Source of the DNA: Stenotrophomonas rhizophila
GTDB taxonomy: Bacteria; Pseudomonadota; Gammaproteobacteria; Xanthomonadales; Xanthomonadaceae
Reading direction: 5' to 3'
Length of the DNA: 64,000 bases
Assembly (NCBI RefSeq): GCF_007667275.1
Contig: NZ_VDQT01000002.1
Coordinates: 682,001-746,000 of the forward strand
Below the pieces are notes generated by a model, which was not told the origin of the DNA, made no database searches, and saw nothing but the letters and a program-made list of their open reading frames with translations. The stretch's first letter is position 1. Every line of letters starts with the position of its first letter. A program made the position numbers and the translations under genes. Shown one piece after another: positions 20,739 to 29,392 of the stretch.

Positions 20739-21665
20739 TCAATACTTCGGCACGCTGTTGTCCACCGCGTCCGACCAGGCGTCGATGCCGCCGGTGATGT
20801 TGTAGACCTTGCTGAAACCCAATGCGCGGAACTGCTCGGCCGCCTGCGAGCTGCGGCCACCGTGGTGGCACAGGAACGCCAGCGGGGTGTCCTTGGGCAG
20901 GGCTTCCAGGCGGGCGCGGTTGTCGCCGTCGAAGGTCTCGAACGGGGCGTTGATCGCGGCAATCGCACGCTCGTCCGCCGGGCGCACGTCGACGATGGTC
21001 ACGGTGCCGGCACGGCGCTGGTCGTCAGCGTCGCGAACGGCCAGTTCCTGCACGGCCTTCGGCGCGTTAGGGTTGTCGATGGCCAGGCCCTTGCCGCGGA
21101 TGTCGTCCACCCAATCGATGGTGATGCCGTCGGCGCGGCGTGCGCTGGCCAGGTCGAACTGCACGCGCAGGCCGTTGGATTCGGCGGCGATGGCGTTGTC
21201 GTCGTGCGGGGCCAGCTGGAAGTTCGGCTGGAACTGCGCGTCGATGCCGAGCTGCAGCGCAGCGCCGGGGGCGTCGGCCAGTGCGCCGCGCAGCATCTCC
21301 ACCGCGGCCGGGGTCACGGTGATGCGCGGCGGGGTGCGGTCCGGCGCGGCCAGGCCAAGCACGCTGCTCAGCTCACCGCTGCCGGCCATCTGCAGGATGA
21401 TGTCGCTGCCGCCGACCAGCTCGCCGTCGATGTACAGCTGCGGGATGGTCGGCCAGTCGCCGTAGGCCTTGATGCCCTCGCGGATCTCCGGGTCGGCCAG
21501 CACGTTGACGTGTGCGAATGCGACGCCCAGGTCCTGCAGCGCGCCCACGGCCTTGGCCGAGAACCCGCACTGCGGCATGGTCGGCTGGCCCTTCATGAAC
21601 AGCACGACACGGTCGGCGGTGAGGATGGATTCGATGCGCGAACGCAGGGCGGGATCAAGGGACAT
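20739..21665 (-). CDS. Monothiol glutaredoxin - IscA-like - rhodanese fusion
   Basis: A 308-residue three-part protein. Residues 1-105 are a Grx4-type monothiol glutaredoxin with the CGFS active site at C33 and TIPQLYIDGELVGGSD, expected to carry a [2Fe-2S] cluster with glutathione. Residues 112-205 resemble the A-type carrier fold (ITVTPAAVEML, then GLAIDNPNAP) but have no ligand cysteines. Residues 215-305 are a rhodanese domain with C266 in LCHHGGRSS, able to carry persulfide. The combination suggests a protein that joins cluster carriage with sulfur handling. Cytoplasmic; stands alone between terminators. Confidence 0.9.
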   Translation of the reverse strand: MSLDPALRSRIESILTADRVVLFMKGQPTMPQCGFSAKAVGALQDLGVAFAHVNVLADPEIREGIKAYGDWPTIPQLYIDGELVGGSDIILQMAGSGELSSVLGLAAPDRTPPRITVTPAAVEMLRGALADAPGAALQLGIDAQFQPNFQLAPHDDNAIAAESNGLRVQFDLASARRADGITIDWVDDIRGKGLAIDNPNAPKAVQELAVRDADDQRRAGTVTIVDVRPADERAIAAINAPFETFDGDNRARLEALPKDTPLAFLCHHGGRSSQAAEQFRALGFSKVYNITGGIDAWSDAVDNSVPKY

Positions 21666-21725
21666 GACGGTCAGGGTCCGGGGGTATTCGAGCCGTCCAT
21701 TCTACGCGGCATGGCATCATGGGGC

Positions 21726-22508
21726 ATGACCGTTCCAGAAACGTTGCATCGCATTCCCCGCCGCCCGTGGCGCTGGCTGCCCTGGCTGGTGCTCTCCCAG
21801 CTGGCCGTGGCGCTGCTCTGGTGGCGGTATGGCTGGACCCTGGGCCTGCCCCTGATGGTGGCCTCGCACGCCCTGTTCCTGGTGCCGGTGTTCCTGCCCA
21901 ACAGCCGCTTCTACGCCCCGGTGCTGAGCCGGCTGCCGGCCCCGGCGGGACAGGTCTGGCTGACCCTCGACGACGGTCCGTCGGCCGAGACGCCGGCGGT
22001 GCTGGACCTGCTTGACCGCTACCAGGCCAAGGCCACCTTCTTCATGGTCGGCGAGCGCGCCGCCGCCCGTCCCGACCTGGTGCGGCAGGTACTGTCGCGT
22101 GGCCACGACCTGGGCAACCACAGCAACACCCACCCGCAGACCCGCTTCTGGCGGCTGGGCCCGGCCACGATGGCCGACGAGATCGCCCGTTGCCAGCAGG
22201 CGCTGGCGGATATCGCGGGCGCCCCGCCACGCTGGTACCGCTCGGTGGTGGGCATGACCAACCCGTTCGTCGCCCCGGCGCTGAAACGCTGGAACCTGAC
22301 CCGGGTGGGCTGGAGCGCGCGCGGTTTCGATGGCGTGAACTGCCAGCCGCAGCAGGTCATCGACCGCATCGTCGCCGACCTGCGTCCCGGCGCGATCATC
22401 CTGCTGCACGAAGGGGCGGCCCACGGCCAGAACCTCACAATCATCGAAGCGGTACTGCAGGCGATCCAGGCGCGCGGCCTGCAGGCGACCCTGCCGCACA
22501 ACCCGTAG
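21726..22508 (+). CDS. Polysaccharide deacetylase family protein
   Basis: A 260-residue membrane-anchored NodB-type deacetylase. Two hydrophobic segments (about 15-33 and 38-57) precede the catalytic domain. The metal and base motif is LTLDDGP (D82, D83), the second motif is NHSNTH (H132, H136), and the C-terminal histidine is in IILLHEG. The arginine motif appears in RSVVGMTNP. Substrate could be a peptidoglycan, exopolysaccharide or lipid-linked sugar. The stop codon TAG belongs to a GTAG element. The promoter lies in the 60 bases shared with the divergent glutaredoxin fusion gene. Confidence 0.9.
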   Translation: MTVPETLHRIPRRPWRWLPWLVLSQLAVALLWWRYGWTLGLPLMVASHALFLVPVFLPNSRFYAPVLSRLPAPAGQVWLTLDDGPSAETPAVLDLLDRYQAKATFFMVGERAAARPDLVRQVLSRGHDLGNHSNTHPQTRFWRLGPATMADEIARCQQALADIAGAPPRWYRSVVGMTNPFVAPALKRWNLTRVGWSARGFDGVNCQPQQVIDRIVADLRPGAIILLHEGAAHGQNLTIIEAVLQAIQARGLQATLPHNP

Positions 22509-22528
22509 AGCCACGCCCTGCGTGGCTT
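22505..22528 (+). repeat. GTAG element overlapping the deacetylase stop
   Basis: Starts GTAGAGCCACG; its TAG (22506-22508) is the stop codon of the deacetylase gene. It faces a reversed copy 20 bases away. Confidence 0.85.
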
Positions 22529-22547
22529 AGCGGTGTTGGACCGGAGA

Positions 22548-22572
22548 GCAGCCACGCAGGGCGTGGCTCTAC
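22548..22572 (-). repeat. GTAG element overlapping the stop of the small membrane protein
   Basis: Reversed copy ending GGCTCTAC. The TAG read on the minus strand (22571-22569) is the stop codon of the convergent gene. The two elements form an inverted pair between two convergent genes and could serve as a bidirectional terminator. Confidence 0.85.
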
Positions 22573-22919
22573 GCCTGGTCTGCCGCCACCGGGTGGGCTT
22601 GCTCCCACTGCTGGTGCACCCAGCTGCCCAGCGAGGCCTGCGCCCACAGCAACGTGATCGACAGTCCGAGCGCCAGCACTCCGGTGACGCGTCTGCGCTG
22701 ATGCTGCAGCGCGCAGCCGACGCCCAGCAGCAGGCCAACCACCGTGACCCCCAGGCACACGAACAGCATCACCAGCACTGCCACCGGCACCTCGTGCATG
22801 CCCGCGTAGCGCGGGAGGTGGGCGACATGTGCGGTGACCGCGAACAGCACCAGCGCCACCAGGCTCACCACCAGTGCCGCGATGCCGAGCGCGGAATGGC
22901 GAGGGCGCGGAGCGTTCAC
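22569..22919 (-). CDS. Small membrane protein of unknown function
   Basis: A 116-residue protein with three hydrophobic helices (about 9-33, 42-68, 78-98), similar in layout to DUF4190-type membrane proteins, though I cannot assign it to that family. The start is GTG at 22917-22919, overlapping the TGA of the upstream methyltransferase gene (GTGA), so translation is coupled. Last gene of the minus-strand cluster 22569-25513. Its stop codon is provided by a GTAG repeat. Confidence 0.6.
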   Translation of the reverse strand: MNAPRPRHSALGIAALVVSLVALVLFAVTAHVAHLPRYAGMHEVPVAVLVMLFVCLGVTVVGLLLGVGCALQHQRRRVTGVLALGLSITLLWAQASLGSWVHQQWEQAHPVAADQA

Positions 22920-23557
22920 GCCCGCTCCCCACGCACCGCGGTCACCAGCCAGTTGTTGAACGGCGTATTGCCGTACAGCGGTGCCATCGCCAGCTGCAAC
23001 CCGGCTGCCTCCAGCGGCGCACGCACGCTCGCCGCATCGGGATAGTGGCGCGGGCGCGTGCCCATCCATCCCACCAGATGCGCCAGCATGTCGGTCACCC
23101 GGGTCGTGCGGTCGCGGCCGCTGTTGTCGGCCAGCGTGGTGCGGATCACCAGCCGCCCGCCGGGCGCCACCCGCGCGGCCGCCTCACCCAGCAGCACCGG
23201 CTGGGCCTCGGCCGGCAGGTACTGCAGCACGTCCAGCAGGGCCACGCTTCCGTGGTGGTCGGGCAGGGCGGCACTCGCGTCCACGCAGTCGAAGCGCGCA
23301 TCGTGCAGTGCCGCCCGCGCACCGGCGCGCTGTGCGCGGGCGATCTTGTCCGGGTCGATATCCACGCCGATATAAGCCTGGTGGCGCTGGTTCTGCCGCA
23401 GCACATGCGCCAGCAGCCCCAGCCCGCAGCCGATATCCAGCAGCGGCCGCGAACACGGCGCCAGCGCGTCCAGCACGCCCGGATACAGCGGATCGCTGCC
23501 GAGCTTGCCGCGGCTGTAGTAGTAATCGCGTCGGTTGCCGAAGCGCTGCGTCGGCAT
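22916..23557 (-). CDS. Class I SAM-dependent methyltransferase
   Basis: A 213-residue soluble methyltransferase. Motif I is LLDIGCGLGLLAHVL, the acidic end of strand 2 is IGVDIDPDK, motif IV/post region is VALLDVLQYLP, and APGGRLVIRT is the typical strand 5. The ATG at 23557 is the first usual start, but the frame is open upstream and clearly protein-like (RIADAF before the Met) to a CTG at 23617, which overlaps the TGA of the hydrolase gene. The longer 233-residue form starting at CTG is plausible. Substrate unknown; clustered with a hydrolase and an aminotransferase. Confidence 0.82.
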   Translation of the reverse strand: MPTQRFGNRRDYYYSRGKLGSDPLYPGVLDALAPCSRPLLDIGCGLGLLAHVLRQNQRHQAYIGVDIDPDKIARAQRAGARAALHDARFDCVDASAALPDHHGSVALLDVLQYLPAEAQPVLLGEAAARVAPGGRLVIRTTLADNSGRDRTTRVTDMLAHLVGWMGTRPRHYPDAASVRAPLEAAGLQLAMAPLYGNTPFNNWLVTAVRGERA

Positions 23558-23613
23558 GAACGCATCGGCGATGCGGCGGGCCTGTTCCCTGGCCAGTGGT
23601 GATGCGTCCGTGC

Positions 23614-24237
23614 TCAGCGTGTGGCCTCGTCATCCAGGAGGGTACGCGCGACCGGGAAGGCCAGTCGCGTCCATTCGGTATACATCGCCGCCGAAGGATG
23701 CAGGCCATCCGCGGCCAGCATGGCCGGTTCCGCGCCACGCGCGCGGCTGACCGCGGTGATGTCCACGAACGCCACCGCGTGTTCCGCGCAGATCGCCTGC
23801 GCGGCCGCGTTGTAGGCGTCCAGTTCGCTCGCGATCCGTGCCGGGTCGCGGCCGTTGTCGCGTGCGAACGGGGTCACCCCCCAATCGGGAATCGACAGCA
23901 CCAGTACCCGCTGCGGACGCTTGCCGGCGAACGCGATGGCGCGCTCCAGCAGCGCGGTAAAGCCCGGACGGTACTCCTCGACGCTGCGCCCGCGGTACTG
24001 GTCGTTGACGCCGATCAGCAGGCTGACCAGATCGAAGGGGCCCTGCGGGCCGACCGCATCGATGCCGGCGTCCAGCTCGTCGGTGGTCCAGCCGGTAGTT
24101 GCGATGATCTGCGGTGCGCCCACCACCAAGGTCGCCTCCTGCAGGGCCGTGGCCAACTGCTCCGGCCAGCGACCGGCCTGGTCCACCGCTTCACCGATGG
24201 TGTAGGAATCGCCCAGCGCCAGGTAACGCAGCGCCAC
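23614..24237 (-). CDS. SGNH/GDSL hydrolase
   Basis: A 207-residue esterase or acyl hydrolase. Block I is LALGDSYTIGEAV with the nucleophile serine, block III is LIGVNDQYRG with the oxyanion Asn, and block V is DGLHPSAAMY with Asp and His. There is no signal peptide, so it acts in the cytoplasm. The start is GTG at 24237, one base after the TGA of the aminotransferase gene, which suggests translational coupling; the frame continues upstream but only as overlap with that gene. Confidence 0.87.
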   Translation of the reverse strand: MALRYLALGDSYTIGEAVDQAGRWPEQLATALQEATLVVGAPQIIATTGWTTDELDAGIDAVGPQGPFDLVSLLIGVNDQYRGRSVEEYRPGFTALLERAIAFAGKRPQRVLVLSIPDWGVTPFARDNGRDPARIASELDAYNAAAQAICAEHAVAFVDITAVSRARGAEPAMLAADGLHPSAAMYTEWTRLAFPVARTLLDDEATR

Positions 24238-24238
24238 C

Positions 24239-25513
24239 TCAGGCCACCGCACTGCGCGGCTTGAGCGGAACCACCTTGGTATTGGCCTCGGCGCGGCGCG
24301 CCAGCGCGCGGTCGATGCGCGCGAATACATCGCGCATCACCTCGGCTTCGGGCAGCAGGGTCACGCGGAAGTGGTGGCGGTAGGGCACGTTGAAGCTGGA
24401 CCCGGGCACCACCAGCACGCCTTCTTCATTCATCAGTTCCAGCGCGAAATCATGGTCATCGAAACCGCGTGCGGCCGCGCCCACCACGGCCGGGAACGCA
24501 TACAGCGCGCCAGCCGGCGCGACCAGCGAGAGGTGCTCGCTGGCGTTGCACGCCTCGATCACCGCGCGCCGGGTTTCGTACAGTCGCCCACCGGGTGCAC
24601 ACAGGGCCGATACGGTGTCCGGGCCATTCACGGCTGCATCAATCGCGTACTGCCCCGGCACGTTGGCGCACAGGCGCAGCGCGCTCAGCAGGTCCATCGC
24701 CGCGCGGAACTCACCCAGCTGCGCGGCGGCGCCGGACAGCATCGCCCAGCCCACCCGCCAGCCGCAGGCGCGGTGCACCTTGCTCAGCCCGCTGAAAGTG
24801 ATGCACGGGTGCTCGCCGGCCAGCGGCGCAACCGGCTGGAATACCGCGTCGTCGTACAGGATCTGGTCGTAGATCTCATCGACCATCAGCAGCAGGTTGT
24901 GCCGGCGCGCGATGTCCACGATCTGCTCCAGCAGCGCGCGCGGGTAGCTGGCGCCACTGGGGTTGTTCGGGTTGATCAGCACGATCGCGCGGGTGCGCGA
25001 GGACACCAGCGTTTCGATTTCGGCCGGGTCCGGCTGGAAGCCGTTCTCGGGCGCACAGCGGTAGTACACCGGGCGGCCGTCATTGAGGATGGTCGCCGCC
25101 GACCACAACGGGTAGTCGGGCGAGGGCACCAGCACTTCATCGCCCGGATTGAGCAGCGCACGCAGCGACAGGTCGATCAGTTCGCTCACCCCGTTGCCGA
25201 TGAACACCCGGTCCGGGTGCGCGTCGGGTGCGCCGCGGCGTGCGTACGCGGCGGCGATCGCCTCGCGTGCCTCGGGCAGGCCCTGCTGGTGGGTGTACGG
25301 ATCGGTGCGGCCCATGTCGTCGGCAATGGCACGCTGCAGGTGTTCCGGTGCGCGGAACCCAAAGTTGCCCGGGTTGCCGATGTTCAGCTTGATCAGCTTG
25401 CGACCCTGCGCCTCCAGCTCACGCGCTCGCCGCGCCAGTTCGCCCCGGATCTCGTAGCGGACTTCGGACAGGCGCTCGCGGGTGGCAAGCGGCTTCAGCG
25501 GGGGCGTGGACAT
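24239..25513 (-). CDS. PLP-dependent aminotransferase, AlaA-like
   Basis: A 424-residue class I/II aminotransferase that resembles E. coli AlaA (glutamate-pyruvate aminotransferase) along most of its length: KLNIGNPGNFGF, IGNGVSELI, VPSPDYPLW, LINPNNPSGA, MVDEIYDQILYDD. The PLP lysine is K245 in SGLSKVHRACGWR. The substrate is probably alanine or another neutral amino acid. The start at 25513 is chosen; an ATG at 25534 is also possible and neither has a clear ribosome site. First gene of a coupled cluster with hydrolase, methyltransferase and membrane protein. Confidence 0.9.
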   Translation of the reverse strand: MSTPPLKPLATRERLSEVRYEIRGELARRARELEAQGRKLIKLNIGNPGNFGFRAPEHLQRAIADDMGRTDPYTHQQGLPEAREAIAAAYARRGAPDAHPDRVFIGNGVSELIDLSLRALLNPGDEVLVPSPDYPLWSAATILNDGRPVYYRCAPENGFQPDPAEIETLVSSRTRAIVLINPNNPSGASYPRALLEQIVDIARRHNLLLMVDEIYDQILYDDAVFQPVAPLAGEHPCITFSGLSKVHRACGWRVGWAMLSGAAAQLGEFRAAMDLLSALRLCANVPGQYAIDAAVNGPDTVSALCAPGGRLYETRRAVIEACNASEHLSLVAPAGALYAFPAVVGAAARGFDDHDFALELMNEEGVLVVPGSSFNVPYRHHFRVTLLPEAEVMRDVFARIDRALARRAEANTKVVPLKPRSAVA

Positions 25514-25662
25514 GGCGGGGCCGTGATCGGGCATGGAAATCGCATGGTAGCGGAAATGGTGCGATGCAGGGCGGGCCTTTCCGGGGTGCAAATCCCAATA
25601 CTGGCGGGCAGTTGCCACCGATGGCTGAGACGCAGGGGGAGCTCGCCCTCTAGAATGGGCCG

Positions 25663-26751
25663 ATGAGCGAACCGATCGACTACCGCGCCCTGCAGACCAT
25701 GGGCTGGCCCTGGGCAGGCGCCCCCGAGCTGCCGGCCTGGCAGGCCCTGTTCGAACAACACCCGCAGGCCCGCCCCGGCCGGGTGGTCGAACAGCACCGC
25801 ACCGGCTACGTGGTGGCCGATGCCCCCGGCGCGGCGATCAAGACCGAATCGCCGGCCGAATGGCAGCGCCCGCGCTTCCCCAGCCACGAACGCGCCGCAG
25901 TGGGCGACTGGGTGCTGCTGGAAGGGAACCTGATCGTGGCCCTGCTGCCCCGCCGTACCGCGATCAAGCGTGGCGCGGCCGGCGAGCACTACCACCAGCA
26001 GGTGATCGCGGCCAACATCGATACTGTTTTCATCGTCTGCGGGCTGGACGCGGACTTCAACCCGCGCCGGATCGAGCGCTACCTGATGCTGGTCGGCGGG
26101 GGCGGCGCGCGCCCGGTGGTGGTGCTGACCAAGGCCGACCAGACCGAGTACAGCGAAGACGCCCTGGCGGTGCTGGAAGAGCTGGCCGCGCAGGACATTC
26201 CGCTGCTGGCCATCAACGGCCGCGATCCGGCCAGCGCCAGCGCGCTGCTGCCGTGGCTGGGAGCAGGGCAGACCGTGGTCCTGGTGGGGTCCTCGGGTGC
26301 GGGCAAGTCGACACTGACCAATACCCTGCTGGGCTACGCGTTGATGAAAACCGCCGAAGTACGCGGTAACGACTCCAAGGGCCGCCACACCACCACCCAC
26401 CGCGCGCTGATTCCGATGCCGTCCGGCGCCTGCCTGATCGACACCCCCGGCATGCGCGAGCTCAAGCCCACCGGCGAAGAAGCCTTGGGCGAAGTGGGCT
26501 TTGCCGACGTCGAAGCGCTGGCCGAACAGTGCCGCTTCCGCGACTGCGCCCACCAGCGCGAACCGGGCTGCGCGGTACGCGCCGCGATCGACTCGGGCGA
26601 GCTCGATGAGGAACGCCTGCTGAACTATTTCAAGCTCAAGGAAGAGGTGGCCGCCGCCGCCGCGAAGCTGGCGGTCCGCCAGGCCCAGCAGGCCATCGAA
26701 CGCCGCCACGTCAGCAAAGGCGCGCAGTGGCGGCCCACGAAAAAGCGCTGA
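25663..26751 (+). CDS. rsgA: Ribosome small subunit-dependent GTPase A
   Basis: A 362-residue assembly factor that matures the 30S subunit. It shows the circularly permuted GTPase order: G4 (LTKADQTE, about 155) before G1 (GSSGAGKSTL, about 210) and G3 (DTPGMRE, about 262). An N-terminal OB-fold precedes and a zinc site near 290-305 (CRFRDCAHQREPGC) follows. Divergent from the aminotransferase gene; the 149 bases between them contain a TAGAAT hexamer nine bases before the start. Confidence 0.95.
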   Translation: MSEPIDYRALQTMGWPWAGAPELPAWQALFEQHPQARPGRVVEQHRTGYVVADAPGAAIKTESPAEWQRPRFPSHERAAVGDWVLLEGNLIVALLPRRTAIKRGAAGEHYHQQVIAANIDTVFIVCGLDADFNPRRIERYLMLVGGGGARPVVVLTKADQTEYSEDALAVLEELAAQDIPLLAINGRDPASASALLPWLGAGQTVVLVGSSGAGKSTLTNTLLGYALMKTAEVRGNDSKGRHTTTHRALIPMPSGACLIDTPGMRELKPTGEEALGEVGFADVEALAEQCRFRDCAHQREPGCAVRAAIDSGELDEERLLNYFKLKEEVAAAAAKLAVRQAQQAIERRHVSKGAQWRPTKKR

Positions 26752-26771
26752 CGCACCGCTGACCAGCCCGC

Positions 26772-26795
26772 GTAGAGCCACGCCCTGCGTGGCTG
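26772..26795 (+). repeat. GTAG element between rsgA and the RES toxin gene
   Basis: A single forward copy starting GTAGAGCCACG, 20 bases after the rsgA stop and 22 bases before the end of the convergent toxin gene. Confidence 0.8.
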
Positions 26796-26817
26796 CCCCA
26801 ACCCCGCCAGGCGACCC

Positions 26818-27294
26818 CTAACGCTCCCGGAACAACAGGTTGTACTGCAACCGCCGCGTAGCCTGCGCACGCATCCGCCGGCTGTCCGCATGCTGTGCAT
26901 TGATCAGCACGATGGTTTCTTCCGGCACGATCGCCGACGGCAGCTCGATGATCGCGTGGGCGCCGCCGGCGTACCAGTTCGATCCGGTGTCGATCGACAC
27001 CATCCCGTGCGGAATTGCATCCCAGCCCACCGGTAGCGTGTGGACCGAAACGATCAACCGCGCCGCCCACACCTCGTCGGGCACGTCGATCTCGATGACG
27101 TACTTGTTCAGCGGCAAGCCGCTGTCGTCGATATGCGCAGCCGTTTCCAGCACCGCCATGGCGAGGCTGGGCGCGGCATAGATCACCCGTTCCCCTTCAC
27201 GGTTCCAGCGCCCGGGCGAGGTGGCGGCGCCAGCGCCGGTCATGTCGTCCGGTGCCCAGGTGGGCCCGGTGGACCCGATCCGGGCCAGCCTCAT
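26818..27294 (-). CDS. RES-domain toxin (NAD-degrading)
   Basis: A 158-residue RES-family toxin. Family members degrade NAD+ by phosphorolysis. Conserved positions are visible: R29 (SPGRWN), Y39 (VIYAA), E50 (AVLETAAH) and the later serine in ELPSAIVP. ATG 27294 overlaps the antitoxin stop (ATGA), the usual arrangement in which the antitoxin is made first. The frame continues open upstream, but that is overlap with the antitoxin gene. Confidence 0.92.
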   Translation of the reverse strand: MRLARIGSTGPTWAPDDMTGAGAATSPGRWNREGERVIYAAPSLAMAVLETAAHIDDSGLPLNKYVIEIDVPDEVWAARLIVSVHTLPVGWDAIPHGMVSIDTGSNWYAGGAHAIIELPSAIVPEETIVLINAQHADSRRMRAQATRRLQYNLLFRER

Positions 27295-27854
27295 TGATAG
27301 GCGCCGCTCTGCACCGCGCCCAGTACCCGCATCACCGACGCGCGCCCGCTGGGGGTGTCCATCAGCTCGGCTGGCGCCAGCCCGCCCAAGGCGGGCTGCG
27401 GGCGCTGGATCCACTGGCCCACCCACCGTTCCACATCGAAATCTTTGGCGGCGGGGTTGTCCGGTTCCGCAGCGAGCATGTCCTCGACCTTGTTGATCAG
27501 CTCCATCAACCCGACCACCGACTGCCCGGTGGTTCCGGCAAACAGCGACTTGTCGCGCATCTTCTTGGTAAAGGTGGCCTTGGGAATCCGGACGAAGGTC
27601 TGGAACTCCGTGCTGCTGACAAAGATGTCGTCAATGAGCCCCTTGACCACCTGGTAGGGCACGCCCTCGCGCTCGATGCGCACCCGCTCGGCCAGCGGCG
27701 CGGTACGCAGCAGGGTTCGGAAGGCATTCACCCTCGCCGGCGCCTCGTAGGCGGCCAGCGGCTCGCGGACGGAGCCGGTGCTGCGCCTGCGAGTGGCGTT
27801 GCCACGGGCGGTGGCCTTGTCAGGATCGGGGCGGCTGCGATCTGTGGGCGACAC
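27291..27854 (-). CDS. Xre/MbcA/ParS-type antitoxin
   Basis: A 187-residue partner of the RES toxin. A Lys/Arg-rich N-terminal tail (1-30) precedes an Xre-like helix bundle (about 60-130, with IPKATFTKKMRD) and the DUF2384 toxin-binding domain (about 130-185, with DVERWVGQWIQRPQPALGG and TPSGRASVMRVLG). It should neutralise the toxin and repress the operon by binding near its own promoter in the AT-richer stretch at 27875-27905. Confidence 0.9.
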   Translation of the reverse strand: MSPTDRSRPDPDKATARGNATRRRSTGSVREPLAAYEAPARVNAFRTLLRTAPLAERVRIEREGVPYQVVKGLIDDIFVSSTEFQTFVRIPKATFTKKMRDKSLFAGTTGQSVVGLMELINKVEDMLAAEPDNPAAKDFDVERWVGQWIQRPQPALGGLAPAELMDTPSGRASVMRVLGAVQSGAYQ

Positions 27855-27955
27855 GGGAATCTCCTTCGGCTACTTCTGTACCAACTATAGGTCAATTATG
27901 CTCAAGGGGCCGGAACTGGCTCACATCTCGGCCCAGACCCTGATAAGGTCCATTC

Positions 27956-29224
27956 ATGAACAGCGTCCCACGAACGCCGCCGATGACCGTGGATCGTGAC
28001 GTCGCCCACCACACCGCGCTGGACGCGCGCCTGGTGAAGGCGGTGGCGGACATCAAGCTGCTTGGGCTGACCAGCTGGCCGGCGTCACTGCAGGGCCCGT
28101 TCCTGGCCAGCGTAGCGCGCGGCCAGCCACTGATGCCGGTGCTGGCGTACCCGAAACTGGATTTCGCCGACACCCGCCGGGAGCTGGCCGCGATCAGCGC
28201 CCAATGCGACCCCAGCCATCCGATCGGCCTGTACGTCCGCCGCTCCGCGCACAGCTGGGACCTGGCCGCCGGCCTGCTGGAATCCCTTGGCACCGCAGAC
28301 GTGGACCGCTACTCGGTGGAGCTGTACGGCGCGCCCGAGCAACCGCTGCCGGGCAACGGCCCCAGTACCCGCGACGCTGCGCGCCATTTCATCCAGATCG
28401 CCCAGGAGCTGGATCACGAACTGCTGGCGCCGGAGGAACAGGTGCCGGTGTCGGCCACCGCGCTGCAGTTGCAGCTGCAGAGCGACCTGGACGCGTTCTT
28501 CGAGTCGCGCATCATCAGCGTGCAGCTCGACCCGGAGCTGATTTCCAAGGCTGCCGCCGGTCCCACCCGCATCCGCCTGCGTACCAGTGCGCGCTTCAGC
28601 GCCTACGACCGCGCGCAGCTGTTCCACCATGAGGCCCTGGTGCATTCGCTCACCGCATTGAACGGGCGCGAACAGCCGCACCTGCCCAGCCTGGCGCTGG
28701 CCTCGCCACGCGTTACCGCCACCCAGGAAGGGTTGGCCACCTTCGCCGAGCAGATCACCGGCAGCATCGACATCGAGCGTCTCAAGCGCATCAGCCTGCG
28801 CACCGAAGCCATTGCCATGGCCCGCGAAGGCGCGGACTTCATCCAGGTGTTCCGCTATTTCTGCGACGCCGGCCAGAACAACGAAGAGAGTTTCGCCTCG
28901 GCCCAGCGCGTGTTCCGCGGCGTTCCCGTCACCGGCGGCGCCGCCTTCACCAAGGACACCGTGTACCTGCGCGGACTGGTCTCTGTACATACCTTCTTCC
29001 GCCACATGCTGGCCGAGGACCGCCTGCAGAACTGCCGCTGGCTGTTCGCCGGCAAGATGTCGCTGACCGACGCGCTGGATTTCGCCCCGCTGTTCGAAGA
29101 AGGCATCCTGCGCCCGCCGCGCTGGCTGCCGCACTGGGTCAGTCGCGCCAACGGCTTGGCGGGCATGCTGGCATTCTCGTTGTTTGCCAACCGTATCCGG
29201 ATGGATCAGCTGGCTGCGGAATGA
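27956..29224 (+). CDS. QEGLA-motif protein (DUF1704)
   Basis: A 422-residue protein of the group named for a QEGLA motif and for an effect on flavohemoglobin expression. A likely zinc metallopeptidase site HHEALVH is at about 222-228, followed by TQEGLATFAEQ at about 256. There is no signal peptide. The family resembles tyrosine carboxypeptidases, but its function in bacteria is unclear. Divergent from the RES-Xre operon by 101 bases. A second in-frame ATG lies 27 bases inside the gene. Confidence 0.85.
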   Translation: MNSVPRTPPMTVDRDVAHHTALDARLVKAVADIKLLGLTSWPASLQGPFLASVARGQPLMPVLAYPKLDFADTRRELAAISAQCDPSHPIGLYVRRSAHSWDLAAGLLESLGTADVDRYSVELYGAPEQPLPGNGPSTRDAARHFIQIAQELDHELLAPEEQVPVSATALQLQLQSDLDAFFESRIISVQLDPELISKAAAGPTRIRLRTSARFSAYDRAQLFHHEALVHSLTALNGREQPHLPSLALASPRVTATQEGLATFAEQITGSIDIERLKRISLRTEAIAMAREGADFIQVFRYFCDAGQNNEESFASAQRVFRGVPVTGGAAFTKDTVYLRGLVSVHTFFRHMLAEDRLQNCRWLFAGKMSLTDALDFAPLFEEGILRPPRWLPHWVSRANGLAGMLAFSLFANRIRMDQLAAE

Positions 29225-29392
29225 GGCGGTCGTACCCGTCGTTGGTGGGCGCGCCGTGATTCCCTTGAATACAGGCACCTCGTCGCACTTTGCGACACGC
29301 TTCGGCAACCCGTAAGAATCCTTTCATGTTGCGTCCGCAAGATGGCCGCGCACCTGCATCGCGCAGGCATCTCCATCACGCAACGGACCCTC

